In this document: positions 18,845 to 28,604 of the stretch, piece by piece | Numbering within the stretch: the stretch's first letter is position 1 | Layout of the letters: the number at the start of each line of letters is the position of its first letter | Assembly: GCA_017255395.1 (NCBI GenBank) | Contig: JAFKDC010000012.1 | Span: forward strand, 88,643-152,642 | Reading direction: 5' to 3' | From: Enemella evansiae | Lineage (GTDB): Bacteria; Pseudomonadota; Alphaproteobacteria; Rhodobacterales; Rhodobacteraceae | DNA length: 64,000 nucleotides | Program-made: the position numbers and the translations under genes | The notes under the pieces: generated by a model | Databases searched by the model: none | Seen by the model: only the letters and a program-made list of their open reading frames with translations | Told to the model about the DNA's origin: nothing

Positions 18845-19906
18845 ATGGCACATTCAGGAGAAGGCTGCACCACGCGGTGCTGGGGGCTTGCGGCGATCAT
18901 CGGCGCGTTGACCTTCCTCATGCTGCTGACGGCGGGCGACAAGTCTTTCGCGGCGGCGGCGGTCCTTGGCATTCTGACGGCGGTCCTGCTGGGCTTCCTC
19001 TTCACGTGGCTCTTCTGTGCCGACAGCAAGGCTGCCCCGGCACCGCGCGAGGCCGCGCCTGCGGCGCCGGTATCCGCCCCGACCTCGGCGGCGGTCTCTT
19101 CCGGTTCGGCCACCGCGGCGGGGGCGGCGGGCGCCGCGTCGGCGGTGGGGGCCGCTGCGGCGGGAACCGCGCTTGCGGGCGACGGCGCCGCGCAGGATGC
19201 GCCTCGGGCGGACCCAGCCCCGGGACCGGCGGCGGCGGCAGGGGCCGCTGAAAGCGCCGGCCAGACCGGATCGCGGGTGAAACCCAGTGCGGCGCTTGCG
19301 GGCGAGGCCGATCTTGACAGCCGCAAGGGCACATGGACATACGAGCGCGGGTCCGAACCCGCCGCCGAAACGGCCCCGGCTGCGGACCCTGTACCAGAGC
19401 AGGCCGCAATGGCCGCCGAAGAGCCCGCTTCCGCACCGGCTTCCGATCCGCAGGATGCCCGCGTTCTGGTCAAACCGAGTAAAGCGCTGGCAGGCCAGCA
19501 GGACCTTGCCAGCCGCAAGGGGTCGTGGCGATACGAAGGTCCCTCGGACCGCCCGGCCCCGGCCAGCGCCGGGATTCCCGACTACGACAAGGATGGTGTG
19601 CAGGAAGGGACGGACGAGGGCAGCAAACCCGCCATGCTGGATGGCGCGCGCGAGGGCGGGCCGGATAACCTGAAGGAAATCAAGGGGATCGGTCCAAAGC
19701 TCGAGGCCCTGTGCCACAGCCTGGGCGTCTATCACTTCGACCAGATCGCCCATTGGACCGCCGAAGAGGTGGCGTGGATGGACGCCAACCTTGAAGGCTT
19801 CCGGGGGCGCGTGTCGCGTGATCAATGGGTCGATCAGGCCAGGATCCTCGCCGCCGGGGGCGATACCGAATTCTCAAGACGTGTCGACGACGGGGACGTC
19901 TACTGA
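18845..19906 (+). CDS. Membrane protein with repeats and C-terminal helix-hairpin module
   Basis: A 353-residue protein. Two transmembrane helices lie near residues 14-30 and 36-57, followed by a long Ala/Pro/Glu-rich region. Two related segments, VKPSAALAGEADLDSRKG (about 142-160) and VKPSKALAGQQDLASRKG (about 209-227), each followed by a (T/S)WxYE motif, form an internal duplication. Residues 275-335 are the module LKEIKGIGPKLEALCHSLGV...YHFDQIAHWT, close to the NuoE C-terminus. GGGAGAGAG precedes the ATG. A tethered partner that shares a binding mode with NuoE is possible; this is inference. Confidence 0.75.
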   Translation: MAHSGEGCTTRCWGLAAIIGALTFLMLLTAGDKSFAAAAVLGILTAVLLGFLFTWLFCADSKAAPAPREAAPAAPVSAPTSAAVSSGSATAAGAAGAASAVGAAAAGTALAGDGAAQDAPRADPAPGPAAAAGAAESAGQTGSRVKPSAALAGEADLDSRKGTWTYERGSEPAAETAPAADPVPEQAAMAAEEPASAPASDPQDARVLVKPSKALAGQQDLASRKGSWRYEGPSDRPAPASAGIPDYDKDGVQEGTDEGSKPAMLDGAREGGPDNLKEIKGIGPKLEALCHSLGVYHFDQIAHWTAEEVAWMDANLEGFRGRVSRDQWVDQARILAAGGDTEFSRRVDDGDVY

Positions 19907-20046
19907 CCCTGCGACAACGCCATGCCTTGCACGGGAACCGATCCTGTGCGAGGCGTCCCGTACGGGCACTGTTGGGGAGGAACGGCGCTTGAACCGGCGC
20001 GCGCGTTCGCGCGTGTCGATCCCGTATGTGGAGCGATGGAGTGACC

Positions 20047-20826
20047 ATGAAGACCCCGTATTTCACCATGACCCCCGACTATTCCCCGGTGGTCAGGATG
20101 ATGGCGATGCAGACCGCTTTCGCCGTCGAGACGACCCAGAAAATGTTCGAGCTGGCGATGCTGCCCTGGAAGGGCATGCCGACGCCCTACGGCCTGATGC
20201 GCGCCGGGTTGTGCGTGTCGAACCCGACCGCCGTCAAGGCCATGCCCGAGGCGCCCTCGACCGTCGATGAGGTGGTCAGGGAAGCGCGTCTGGTCGCCGA
20301 AAGGGCCGAGGCGGTGATCGAGGCCGCCGCCGAGAAGACCGAGGTTGCTGCCGAGAAGCCCAAGGCTGGGACGAAGGCGCCCGCGCCCGCGCCGGAACCA
20401 CAGGCAAAGGTCGCCGTCAAGGCGCCCGTCGCCGAGACGAAGCCTGTCGAAACCAAACCCGCAGGCTCTGTGAAACCGGCGGCCGAGCCGGTCAAAACCG
20501 CCTCGACAGAACCCGCCGCCCCGGCGCAGGCCAAGGCTCCGGCAACTCCGGTCGCCGCCGCCAAGGCGGCCGAGGCCACGGTCGCGCCCTTCGTCGAGCC
20601 GCTGAAGCTGGCCGCGCCCAAGGGCGAGGCGGACGATCTGACCGCGCTCAACGGCGTTGGACCGAAGCTGGCGGAGGCGCTGAACGCGCAGGGCATCTGG
20701 CACTACAGCCAGATTGCCGCCTGGACAGAGGCCAACGTGGCCTGGGTCGACGAGAACCTGCCGGGCGTGCGGGGCCGGGCCTCGCGCGACGGCTGGGTGG
20801 CTCAGGCCGCCACGCTGGCCAAGTGA
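20047..20826 (+). CDS. Protein with Ala/Lys/Pro-rich linker and C-terminal helix-hairpin module
   Basis: A 259-residue protein, the third in a row with the same module: LTALNGVGPKLAEALNAQGI...ASRDGWVAQAATLAK at about 198-259. The N-terminal 60 residues (MKTPYFTMTPDYSPVVRMMA...MLPWKGMPTPYGL) are helical and phasin-like in composition, and are followed by a long Ala/Lys/Glu/Pro linker as in histone-H1-like proteins. No membrane segment is obvious. The ATG at 20047 was chosen because the upstream codons are not conserved-looking. Confidence 0.72.
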   Translation: MKTPYFTMTPDYSPVVRMMAMQTAFAVETTQKMFELAMLPWKGMPTPYGLMRAGLCVSNPTAVKAMPEAPSTVDEVVREARLVAERAEAVIEAAAEKTEVAAEKPKAGTKAPAPAPEPQAKVAVKAPVAETKPVETKPAGSVKPAAEPVKTASTEPAAPAQAKAPATPVAAAKAAEATVAPFVEPLKLAAPKGEADDLTALNGVGPKLAEALNAQGIWHYSQIAAWTEANVAWVDENLPGVRGRASRDGWVAQAATLAK

Positions 20827-20840
20827 CCTGACGCGCGGCG

Positions 20841-21059
20841 ATGGCGGATAACAAGGACTTCAACCGGCGCGGACGCATGATCGCGCTGGTTATTGCGGGG
20901 ACCGGCCTGTTCTGGATCGCCGCGACGATCATCGGGCAGATGCTGGAGTTCAGCCAGCGTCTGCGCGCTTTTATGGATCTTGCCGCCGGGGCGGGCTTCA
21001 TCTGGGCGATTTGGATGATATACGGTTTGTGGCGGGATCGCCGGGAACATGAGGATTAA
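20841..21059 (+). CDS. DUF5337-like small membrane protein
   Basis: A 72-residue protein with two transmembrane helices (about 13-33 and 42-63), a charged start MADNKDFNRRGRMIAL and a charged end RDRREHED. The size, topology and location just before nuoF agree with the DUF5337 family that I associate with nuo clusters of this group; the family name is from memory. The stop lies three bases before the nuoF ATG, so it should be coupled to nuoF. It may be a membrane-arm accessory or assembly factor. Confidence 0.68.
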   Translation: MADNKDFNRRGRMIALVIAGTGLFWIAATIIGQMLEFSQRLRAFMDLAAGAGFIWAIWMIYGLWRDRREHED

Positions 21060-21062
21060 CAG

Positions 21063-22361
21063 ATGCTTCAGGACCAGGACCGGATCTTTACCAACCTCTA
21101 CGGGATGCACGACCGAACGCTGGCCGGCGCCAAGAAGCGCGGCCATTGGGACGGCACCGCGGGCATTCTTGACAAGGGGCGGGACTGGATCATCGACCAG
21201 ATGAAGGCCTCTGGCCTGCGCGGTCGCGGCGGCGCGGGCTTCCCGACCGGGTTGAAATGGTCCTTCATGCCCAAGGAATCGGACGGTCGCCCGGCCTATC
21301 TGGTGGTGAACGCGGACGAATCCGAGCCAGGGACCTGCAAGGACCGCGAGATCATGCGCCACGATCCGCATACGCTGATCGAGGGCTGCCTGATCGCCAG
21401 TTTCGCGATGCAGGCCCATGCCTGCTATATCTACATCCGTGGTGAATACATCCGCGAGCGCGAGGCGCTGCAACGCGCCATCGACGAGGCCTATAAGGAC
21501 GGTCTGATCGGCCCGAACGCCTGCGGCTCGGGCTACGACTTCGAACTTTTCCTGCACCACGGCGCCGGGGCTTATATCTGCGGCGAGGAAACCGCGCTGC
21601 TGGAATCGCTCGAGGGCAAGAAGGGCATGCCCCGGATGAAGCCGCCGTTCCCGGCGGGGGCGGGGCTGTACGGCTGCCCGACCACGGTCAACAACGTCGA
21701 ATCGATTGCCGTGGTGCCGACCATCCTGCGGCGCGGCCCCGAATGGTTCGCCAGCTTCGGGCGCCAGAACAACGCGGGCACCAAGCTCTTTGCCATCTCG
21801 GGCCACGTGAACCGGCCCTGCGTCGTCGAAGAGGCGATGTCGATTTCCTTCGAGGAACTGATCGAAAAGCACTGCGGTGGCATTCGCGGCGGCTGGGACA
21901 ACCTCAAGGCGGTGATCCCCGGCGGGTCTTCCGTGCCCTGCGTGCGCGGCGAGAAGATGCGCGATGCGGTGATGGATTTCGACTACCTGCGCGGCGAGCT
22001 GGGGTCCGGCCTTGGCACGGCGGCGGTGATCGTGATGGATCAGTCCACCGACATCATCAAGGCGATCTGGCGGCTGGCGAAGTTCTACAAGCACGAAAGC
22101 TGCGGCCAGTGCACGCCCTGCCGCGAGGGCACGGGCTGGATGATGCGCGTGATGGACCGGCTGGTGCGCGGAGAGGCCGAGGTCGAGGAGATCGACATGC
22201 TTTTCGACGTGACCAAGCAGGTCGAGGGCCACACCATCTGCGCGCTCGGCGACGCGGCGGCCTGGCCGATTCAGGGCCTGATCCGCAACTTCCGGGACGA
22301 GATCGAGGACCGCATCAGGGCGCAGAAGACCGGTCGCGTCAGCGCCGTCGCGGCGGAATAA
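21063..22361 (+). CDS. nuoF: NADH-quinone oxidoreductase subunit F (NADH-binding)
   Basis: The 432-residue 51-kDa-type subunit. It binds NADH and FMN and passes electrons to cluster N3. The NADH/FMN motif [10 protein letters not shown] is at about residues 60-69 and [19 protein letters not shown] near 170. The [4Fe-4S] ligands are in [15 protein letters not shown] with the fourth cysteine in TICALGD. GAGG lies upstream of the ATG at 21063. A hairpin resembling an intrinsic terminator follows 45 bases after the stop. Confidence 0.95.
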   Translation: MLQDQDRIFTNLYGMHDRTLAGAKKRGHWDGTAGILDKGRDWIIDQMKASGLRGRGGAGFPTGLKWSFMPKESDGRPAYLVVNADESEPGTCKDREIMRHDPHTLIEGCLIASFAMQAHACYIYIRGEYIREREALQRAIDEAYKDGLIGPNACGSGYDFELFLHHGAGAYICGEETALLESLEGKKGMPRMKPPFPAGAGLYGCPTTVNNVESIAVVPTILRRGPEWFASFGRQNNAGTKLFAISGHVNRPCVVEEAMSISFEELIEKHCGGIRGGWDNLKAVIPGGSSVPCVRGEKMRDAVMDFDYLRGELGSGLGTAAVIVMDQSTDIIKAIWRLAKFYKHESCGQCTPCREGTGWMMRVMDRLVRGEAEVEEIDMLFDVTKQVEGHTICALGDAAAWPIQGLIRNFRDEIEDRIRAQKTGRVSAVAAE

Positions 22362-22406
22362 CCGCGCTTTCCCGGGATAGACCACGCCTTATTCAATGAC
22401 TGTAAC

Positions 22407-22430
22407 AACCCTGCCGTGCGCGGCGGGGTT
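22407..22430 (+). terminator. Intrinsic-terminator-like hairpin after nuoF
   Basis: AACCCTGCCG (22407-22416), a TGCG loop and CGGCGGGGTT (22421-22430) form a ten-pair stem with one T.G pair, followed by TTCGCTT. The T-tract is short. It lies inside the nuo cluster, so if it works, nuoG-N need their own promoter or are expressed by readthrough. Confidence 0.5.
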
Positions 22431-22650
22431 TTCGCTTCTATGGGGGCGTGTGGCAGGATGTGATCAAGATGTGGGCAGACGGCAACGCAGAGCCCGCATT
22501 CACGTCATGGTAACTTTACAAAGCCACGCTGCCCGGAAATCCTGACGGGACAGGTCCGGGCGGGGTAAAGAGCTTCTGAAGAAGCGATTTGGCGCGCACG
22601 GGATGTCAGTCAAGGGCGGCGGGCGAAATTAACCGGCCCTTGCCCTTCCA

Positions 22651-22704
22651 GGGGCCGGACAGTCCGGCCCCGACATGTCCCGCAGGCCGGTCCATGCGGG
22701 ACAT
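22651..22704. repeat. Tandem hairpins in the nuoF downstream gap
   Basis: GGGGCCGGAC/GTCCGGCCCC (22651-22660 and 22662-22671, one-base loop) is followed three bases later by ATGTCCCGCA/TGCGGGACAT (22675-22684 and 22695-22704, ten-base loop). Both stems are perfect. The 377-base gap 22362-22738 otherwise holds the terminator-like stem at 22407 and no gene. Confidence 0.8.
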
Positions 22705-22738
22705 CCGGTAGACGAGCAGCGCAAGGGAAGATGGCAAG

Positions 22739-23164
22739 ATGATCCAGACGACCAAGGCCCTTTTGATCGGCGCATACCTCTGCGGCGCCACCCTCGCCGG
22801 AACGGCACAGGCGGACAAGGCCGCCGCCCGGCTGATGGACATGATGCTTTACGAAGATCAGGCCTATGGCGTGACCTTCGCGCAATACGAGGGCAGGACG
22901 GGCGCCACCGACGGCGTGATCGGTCTTGTCGGGAAGACCCTCACCCGTCCGGCGCGAGAGCCCGAAAGCACAGTGCATGTGCGCAGTGAAGGGGCGCCCG
23001 GCCTTGGTCCACGGGACCGGACGCTGGCGCGCGACCTGGCCAAGGCCTTCTGCGCGCACCATGGCCTGACCGTCGCGGTCGACGCCGAATCGCGGTTTCA
23101 GGCCAACGGGGTCTGGACGTTCCGGAACCTCTGCCTGAACGCGCCCGACGTGCAGGGCTCCTGA
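22739..23164 (+). CDS. Exported protein of unknown function in the nuo cluster
   Basis: A 141-residue protein with a signal peptide (about residues 1-25, ending GTAQA). The mature part begins DKAAARLMDMMLYEDQAYGV and has two cysteines, in AFCAHHG and RNLCLNA, that may pair. A purine-rich stretch (AAGGGAAG) is 9-16 bases upstream of the ATG. It follows the terminator-like hairpin and two further hairpins, so it may have its own promoter. No known domain is visible. Confidence 0.62.
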   Translation: MIQTTKALLIGAYLCGATLAGTAQADKAAARLMDMMLYEDQAYGVTFAQYEGRTGATDGVIGLVGKTLTRPAREPESTVHVRSEGAPGLGPRDRTLARDLAKAFCAHHGLTVAVDAESRFQANGVWTFRNLCLNAPDVQGS

Positions 23165-23184
23165 CCGGGGCAGGGGCAACGCGC

Positions 23185-23370
23185 CTACTTTGTGCCCGTC
23201 TCGTCTTTCAGGGTCTCTCGGTCCGTCGCGGGCATGCCCTCGGCGATATCGTCCGAGGTCTCGGGGTGTTTCTTGCGTCCGGCGGCCGGGTCGTCCGTGA
23301 AGCGGTCAGTCTGCTCTTCGGCGATGCGGTCCTTTTCGAACAGCGGGCGGCTGTGGATGTCTTTGGTCAT
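23185..23370 (-). CDS. Small charged protein on the opposite strand inside nuo
   Basis: A 61-residue, highly charged, probably unstructured protein (SRPLFEKDRIAEEQTDRFTD; GRKKHPETSDDIAEGMPA). AAGGAGG, an ideal ribosome site, lies six bases before its ATG at 23370, which is the best argument that it is real. It is the only gene on the minus strand within 13413-36295, and it breaks any single nuo transcript. Small polar proteins of this kind are common in the Roseobacter group; no function is known to me. Confidence 0.65.
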   Translation of the reverse strand: MTKDIHSRPLFEKDRIAEEQTDRFTDDPAAGRKKHPETSDDIAEGMPATDRETLKDETGTK

Positions 23371-23531
23371 GTTGAATCCTCCTTGCCCTTAAAACCACCG
23401 GCGGCGCTTCGCGGTTCCCGGGATTTCCCCCCCCGCGCGGCTTGACCTTGGGCCGCGCAGGGGAGAAAGTGCGCCGGCGCAGCACCGGGCTGCCGCAATC
23501 GAAGCGTTGAGCGCGAAGGGAACGACAAGCC

Positions 23532-23879
23532 ATGGTGCGCGTGATCTGTCTTTTGCTGATGGTGGTCTCTGTGGCGGGCTGCGGACGTCTTGGCTTCGGC
23601 CAGGGCTCGAAGCCGCTGTTCGACGGCCAGCGCTACAACAGTTCCGCGCGGGCGGTTGCCCGGTCGGACCGGCAGAACTTCGTGGCCACCGCGCGCCCCG
23701 TTGCCAAGTCGCTGGAAGGCGCCATCGCCGCCGCCGAATACGAAGGCATCCGCCACTGTATCACCTTCTACGGCACCTCGGACATCGACTGGCAGGTGGG
23801 GCCGGGCACGCCGCGCTCTTCGCTGCCGATCACGAAGAACACGGTGACGCTGCGCGGGTCCTGCCGCGATCCCGGCTGA
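23532..23879 (+). CDS. Small lipoprotein in the nuo cluster
   Basis: A 115-residue protein with a lipoprotein signal (MVRVICLLLMVVSVAGCGR, lipobox VAGC). The mature part has FDGQRYNSSARAVARSDRQN and a cysteine pair in RHCITF and GSCRD. GAAGGGAA is 9-16 bases before the ATG. It resembles the short outer-membrane or periplasmic lipoproteins frequently placed here; I cannot name the family. Confidence 0.65.
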   Translation: MVRVICLLLMVVSVAGCGRLGFGQGSKPLFDGQRYNSSARAVARSDRQNFVATARPVAKSLEGAIAAAEYEGIRHCITFYGTSDIDWQVGPGTPRSSLPITKNTVTLRGSCRDPG

Positions 23880-23983
23880 TCGGGGAATTTCCGCCGAAAA
23901 GCACAAGTCGGGGGTCCGGTTATTGAATAGCCAGCGCGTGTGACCTTCATTCAGGGGGACGTCCAATCCAAAGGAGCACCCCA

Positions 23984-24376
23984 ATGCGCCTGATTCCCGC
24001 CGCCCTGATCCTTGCCATGACGGCTGTCCAAGCGCAGGCCAAGCCGCCGCTGCGCGATGTGCCGCAGATCGACAACGGCCTCATGGCCATCGCGATCGCC
24101 GACGAGATCCGCAAGAAATGCGATGGCATCGAGCCGCGCCTGATCCGGGCCATGTCACAGCTCAACACCCTGAAGGGGATGGCCAGGGACATGGGGTACT
24201 CCAACGACGAGATCGACGATTACGTGACCTCGAAGGCGGAAAAGAAGCGTATGCGCAAGAAAGCCGAGGCCTATCTGTCCAGTCAGGGCGTCAACGCCAA
24301 GGATCGCGCGGCGCTGTGTGCCTATGGCAAGGCCGATATCGCGCGCGGCGGGCCGGTGGGCAGCTTCCTGCGGTGA
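23984..24376 (+). CDS. DUF5333-like exported protein
   Basis: A 130-residue protein with a signal peptide (MRLIPAALILAMTAVQAQA). The mature part begins KPPLRDVPQIDNGLMAIAIA, then a CDGIEPRLIRAM segment, a helical MARDMGYSNDEIDDYVTSK segment and a second cysteine in ALCAYG. The layout and location upstream of nuoG fit the DUF5333 family (named from memory). AAAGGAGC is an excellent ribosome site. It probably works in the periplasm; a link to complex I rests only on position. Confidence 0.72.
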   Translation: MRLIPAALILAMTAVQAQAKPPLRDVPQIDNGLMAIAIADEIRKKCDGIEPRLIRAMSQLNTLKGMARDMGYSNDEIDDYVTSKAEKKRMRKKAEAYLSSQGVNAKDRAALCAYGKADIARGGPVGSFLR

Positions 24377-24596
24377 GGCCCTGCATTTCCGACTGATTTA
24401 ATCGGGAATTACCGCATTCTTTTCAAATCGTTAAATTGCGCGGGCACGGGTTGCCCGCACCCGCGCCCGCGTCGATTTTTCCCGCTTTTGGGCGGTCGCG
24501 CATCTGGTATCGGACAGGGATGCGCGGTAGAACGCCCTCGACCGCGGCTCATCTGCGGATGAGCGCTGCCAGCCATGGAACTGGAAAGGCGCCAGC

Positions 24597-26621
24597 ATGT
24601 CCGATTTGCGCAAGATCAACATCGACGGAATCGAGTTGGAAGTGGATGGCGCCATGACCCTGATTCAGGCCTGCGAGCAGGCCGGGATCGAGGTGCCGCG
24701 TTTCTGCTACCACGAGCGTCTGTCGATTGCGGGCAACTGCCGCATGTGCCTTGTCGAGGTCGTGGGCGGCCCGCCCAAGCCCGCCGCCTCTTGTGCGATG
24801 CAGGTCCGCGACCTGCGTCCCGGCAAGGACGGCGAGCCGCCGCAGGTCAAGACGAACTCTCCGATGGTCAAGAAGGCCCGCGAAGGGGTGATGGAGTTCC
24901 TGCTCATCAACCACCCGCTGGATTGCCCGATCTGCGATCAGGGCGGCGAATGCGACCTTCAGGATCAGGCCATGGCCTATGGCGTCGACTTCTCGCGCTA
25001 CCGCGAGGCCAAGCGCGCCGTCGACGATCTGGATCTCGGCCCGCTGGTCGAGACGCATATGACGCGCTGCATTTCCTGCACCCGCTGCGTGCGCTTCACG
25101 ACAGAGGTCGCGGGGATCACCCAGATGGGCCAGACCGGGCGCGGCGAGGATGCCGAGATCACCTCTTACCTGAACCAGACGCTCGATTCGGAATTGCAGG
25201 GCAATATCATCGACCTCTGCCCGGTGGGGGCGCTGGTGTCCAAGCCCTATGCCTTCACCGCCCGCCCGTGGGAGCTGACCAAGACCGAAACCATCGACGT
25301 GATGGACGCCCTTGGCTCTTCGATCCGCGTGGACACCAAGGGCCGCGAAGTCATGCGCATCCTGCCGCGCAACCATGACGGCGTGAACGAGGAATGGATT
25401 TCCGACAAGACGCGCTTTGTCTGGGACGGGCTGCGCCGCCAGCGGCTGGACCGGCCCTATGTGCGCGAGAACGGCAAGCTGCGCCCCGCCACATGGCCCG
25501 AGGCGCTGGAAAAGGCCGCCGGGGCGATCAAGGGCGCCAAGAGCCTCGCCGGGATTGTCGGCGATCTGGCCCCGGTCGAAGCGGCCTACAGCCTGAAGCA
25601 GATGGTCGAGGGGCAGGGCGGCGTCGTCGAGTGCCGCACCGACGGGGCCAAGCTGCCCGCGGGCAACCGCTCCGCCTATGTCGGGACCGCCTGCATCGAG
25701 GATATCGACGAGGCGACTGGCATCCTGCTGATCGGCTGCAATCCGCGTGTCGAGGCGCCGGTGCTGAACGCCCGCATCCGCAAGGCCTGGGCGCGTGGCG
25801 CGCAGGTCGGCGTGATCGGGCCGGTCGCGGATCTGACCTACGACGTCCAGGGCTTCGGCACGGACCGCAAGGCCTTGGCCGACCATCTGGAGCTCGCGCG
25901 CAGCGAGCCGGTCGAAGAGGGCGAGCGCGGCATCGTCATCGTCGGGCAGGGCGCCCTTGGCGAGGCGGACGGCGCGGCGGTGCTGGCCATGGCGATGCAG
26001 ATCGCCGAGGCGCGTCAGGCCAGGCTGCTGATCCTGCACACCGCCGCCGCCCGGGTTGGCGCCATGGACGTGGGCGCCGTGACCGACCGTGGCATGGAGG
26101 CCGTCGCCGAGGCGGACGTGATCTACAACCTTGGCGCCGACGAGGTGGAAATCGCCCCGGGTGCCTTTGTCATCTATCAGGGCTCGCATGGCGACCGGGG
26201 CGCGCATCGTGCCGACGTGATCCTGCCCGCCGCCGCATGGACCGAAGAGCACGGGCTGTTCGTGAACACCGAAGGCCGCCCGCAACTGGCGCTGCGCGCC
26301 GGTTTCGCGCCGGGTGAGGCCAAGGAGAACTGGGCGATCCTGCGCGCGCTCTCTGCCGAACTGGGCGCGGCGCTGCCTTGGGACAGCCTTGCGCAGCTGC
26401 GGCAGGCGCTGGTGAAGGACGTGCCGCATCTGAAGAAGATCGACGCGGTGCCGGAAAACGCCTGGCAGCCGCTCGACGCGGGGTCGCTGGGCGATGCGAG
26501 CTTCCGCACCGCCATCGCGGATTTCTACCTGACCAACCCCATCGCCCGGTCGTCCGAGGTCATGGCCGACCTCAGCCGTCGGGCCAAGGCGCGCGCGGAA
26601 GCCCCGCTTGCGGCGGAATGA
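24597..26621 (+). CDS. nuoG: NADH-quinone oxidoreductase subunit G
   Basis: The 674-residue 75-kDa-type subunit, largest of the hydrophilic arm. The N-terminal ferredoxin domain carries the N1b [2Fe-2S] ligands ([20 protein letters not shown]), then [10 protein letters not shown] and the [4Fe-4S] ligands CISCTRC. Further in is a molybdopterin-oxidoreductase-like region without cofactor residues. It continues the electron path from NuoF to NuoI. The upstream gap of 220 bases holds an A/T-rich stretch and a small hairpin (GCGGGCA/TGCCCGC, 24441-24459). Its stop is immediately followed by the next gene. Confidence 0.95.
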   Translation: MSDLRKINIDGIELEVDGAMTLIQACEQAGIEVPRFCYHERLSIAGNCRMCLVEVVGGPPKPAASCAMQVRDLRPGKDGEPPQVKTNSPMVKKAREGVMEFLLINHPLDCPICDQGGECDLQDQAMAYGVDFSRYREAKRAVDDLDLGPLVETHMTRCISCTRCVRFTTEVAGITQMGQTGRGEDAEITSYLNQTLDSELQGNIIDLCPVGALVSKPYAFTARPWELTKTETIDVMDALGSSIRVDTKGREVMRILPRNHDGVNEEWISDKTRFVWDGLRRQRLDRPYVRENGKLRPATWPEALEKAAGAIKGAKSLAGIVGDLAPVEAAYSLKQMVEGQGGVVECRTDGAKLPAGNRSAYVGTACIEDIDEATGILLIGCNPRVEAPVLNARIRKAWARGAQVGVIGPVADLTYDVQGFGTDRKALADHLELARSEPVEEGERGIVIVGQGALGEADGAAVLAMAMQIAEARQARLLILHTAAARVGAMDVGAVTDRGMEAVAEADVIYNLGADEVEIAPGAFVIYQGSHGDRGAHRADVILPAAAWTEEHGLFVNTEGRPQLALRAGFAPGEAKENWAILRALSAELGAALPWDSLAQLRQALVKDVPHLKKIDAVPENAWQPLDAGSLGDASFRTAIADFYLTNPIARSSEVMADLSRRAKARAEAPLAAE

Positions 26622-27023
26622 GTGAGCGTTTCCAGATCCATAGCGGCGCTGGTATCGGCCTGCGCGCTTCTGGCCTGCGAGGCAGAGCCGGTGCCGCGGG
26701 AGAGCCTGCCCTTCACCCCGGTCTACGAGGGCGTGGAAACGCGACTGCTGGACGGGGACCTCGTCAGCTTCCTTGTGTCGATGCGCGGCGCGCGCGACCC
26801 GGAGGATGTCGAGCGCTACGCGGAATGCGCGGCGGCGCAATATGCGATCATCCGAGGCTACGGCTTTGCGCGGCATCTGCGCACGACGGTCGAGGAAGAG
26901 GCTGGTCTATGGCGCGGCGATGCGGTCTACACGATCTCGGCCGCGCTGCCCGCGGGGCTGAAGACAATCGACGCGGAGGTCACCGCCTTGGCCTGCGCGG
27001 AAAGCGGAATACCGATGGTGTGA
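26622..27023 (+). CDS. Small lipoprotein between nuoG and nuoH
   Basis: A 133-residue protein, probably from the GTG at 26622 directly after the nuoG stop. That start gives a lipoprotein signal, [13 protein letters not shown] (lipobox LLAC). The remainder is mixed alpha/beta with further cysteines ([16 protein letters not shown]). An ATG at 26618 belongs to another frame with no signal. Its stop lies seven bases before nuoH. The position suggests an accessory of complex I at the periplasmic face; not demonstrated. Confidence 0.62.
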   Translation: MSVSRSIAALVSACALLACEAEPVPRESLPFTPVYEGVETRLLDGDLVSFLVSMRGARDPEDVERYAECAAAQYAIIRGYGFARHLRTTVEEEAGLWRGDAVYTISAALPAGLKTIDAEVTALACAESGIPMV

Positions 27024-27030
27024 GGACCTG

Positions 27031-28068
27031 ATGGACACATTTTTCTCCACGCCCCTGGGCACCTTCGTGATCATCCTTGCGCAATGCCTTGCGGTGCTGG
27101 GCTTCGTCATGATCTCGCTGCTGTTCCTCGTCTACGGCGACCGCAAGATCTGGGCGGCGGTGCAGATGCGGCGCGGCCCGAACGTGGTCGGCACATGGGG
27201 CCTGCTGCAATCGGTGGCCGATGCACTGAAATACGTGGTCAAGGAAGTGGTGATCCCGGCGGGCGCGGATCGCACGGTCTTTATCCTCGCGCCGCTGACC
27301 AGCTTTGTCCTGGCGGTGATCGCCTGGGCGGTGATCCCCTTCGCCGACGGCTGGGTGATCTCGGACCTCAACGTCGCCATCCTGTATGTCTTCGCCGTCT
27401 CCTCGCTGGAGGTCTACGGCGTCATCATGGGCGGCTGGGCCTCGAACTCGAAATACCCGTTCCTGGGCTCGCTGCGCTCGGCCGCGCAGATGATCTCTTA
27501 CGAGGTCTCGATCGGCCTGATCATCATTGGCGTGATCCTCTCGACCGGCTCGATGAACTTCGGCGACATCGTCAAGGCGCAGGACACTGGCTGGGGCTTC
27601 TTCGGCTGGTACTGGCTGCCGCATTTCCCGATGGTTTTCCTGTTCTTCATCAGCGCGCTGGCGGAAACCAACCGCCCGCCCTTCGACCTGCCAGAGGCGG
27701 AATCGGAACTGGTGGCGGGCTATCAGGTCGAATACTCCGCAACGCCCTTCCTGCTGTTCATGGCGGGCGAATACATCGCGATCTTCCTGATGTGCGCGCT
27801 GACCACGCTGCTGTTCTTCGGCGGCTGGCTGTCGCCCATCCCGGGCCTGCCGGACGGCGCGCTGTGGATGGTCGCGAAGATGGCCTTCTTCTTCTTCCTC
27901 TTCGCCATGGTGAAGGCGATCACCCCGCGCTACCGCTATGACCAGCTGATGCGGATTGGCTGGAAGGTCTTCCTGCCGCTCTCGCTGGCCTGGGTCGTCG
28001 TGGTGGCCTTCCTGGCGAAATTCGAGGTGCTCGGCGGCTTCTGGGCCCGCTGGGCGGTGGGGGGCTAG
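27031..28068 (+). CDS. nuoH: NADH-quinone oxidoreductase subunit H
   Basis: The 345-residue membrane subunit that bridges the hydrophilic arm and the proton-pumping arm and lines the quinone tunnel. About eight hydrophobic helices are visible. Signatures are [39 protein letters not shown] and [20 protein letters not shown], the last a conserved acidic loop. The length is normal. Confidence 0.95.
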   Translation: MDTFFSTPLGTFVIILAQCLAVLGFVMISLLFLVYGDRKIWAAVQMRRGPNVVGTWGLLQSVADALKYVVKEVVIPAGADRTVFILAPLTSFVLAVIAWAVIPFADGWVISDLNVAILYVFAVSSLEVYGVIMGGWASNSKYPFLGSLRSAAQMISYEVSIGLIIIGVILSTGSMNFGDIVKAQDTGWGFFGWYWLPHFPMVFLFFISALAETNRPPFDLPEAESELVAGYQVEYSATPFLLFMAGEYIAIFLMCALTTLLFFGGWLSPIPGLPDGALWMVAKMAFFFFLFAMVKAITPRYRYDQLMRIGWKVFLPLSLAWVVVVAFLAKFEVLGGFWARWAVGG

Positions 28069-28205
28069 GCCTTGGGTCCGAGAGCGACACACAGGCTTTG
28101 CCGCATCGACGCCCCGGCCTTTCCCGAGAAGGGGCGGGCGTTCGGTGCTATGCTGCGCAGAGCGGCGGGCCTGACGTCCGTCGCCTCTGACATGGGAGAA
28201 CCCCG

Positions 28206-28604
28206 ATGAGCGACCTGAAGAACGCGATCCTCGACGCGAAATACGTCGACATGATCGAACTGGGCGATTTCGTCGTTCGCGACACAGGCCTGCCGGATGT
28301 GGACAGCGACGGCAACCTGATGCCGCAGGCGACAGAGATCGCCGCCGCGCTGTTCCGCTGGGCCGCCGACGTGCAGGCCGCCGAGGCGAAGAAAGCCGCC
28401 GGGGCGCCGGAGCAGCCAGAGCCGGAACCCGCACATCCAGAGCCGGAAGCGGGGCAGCCGATGCGAAACCCCATGCAGGCGCCCGGCGCCAGCACCGGGT
28501 TTCAGGAATACGACGCCAATGGCGATCCGCTGATGGACGCCCCCGAGGCCGAGCGCCTCGAGGCCCGGATGCAGGGCGCATCGCAAACACAGGGGAGTTC
28601 TTGA
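28206..28604 (+). CDS. Hypothetical protein preceding nuoI
   Basis: A 132-residue soluble protein that begins [20 protein letters not shown]. The middle is rich in Glu and Pro (about 68-85), and the end is rich in Ala, Glu and Gln. No signal or membrane segment is visible. GGGAG is upstream of the ATG. Its stop overlaps the nuoI start (ATGA/TGATG arrangement). I do not recognise the family. Confidence 0.6.
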   Translation: MSDLKNAILDAKYVDMIELGDFVVRDTGLPDVDSDGNLMPQATEIAAALFRWAADVQAAEAKKAAGAPEQPEPEPAHPEPEAGQPMRNPMQAPGASTGFQEYDANGDPLMDAPEAERLEARMQGASQTQGSS

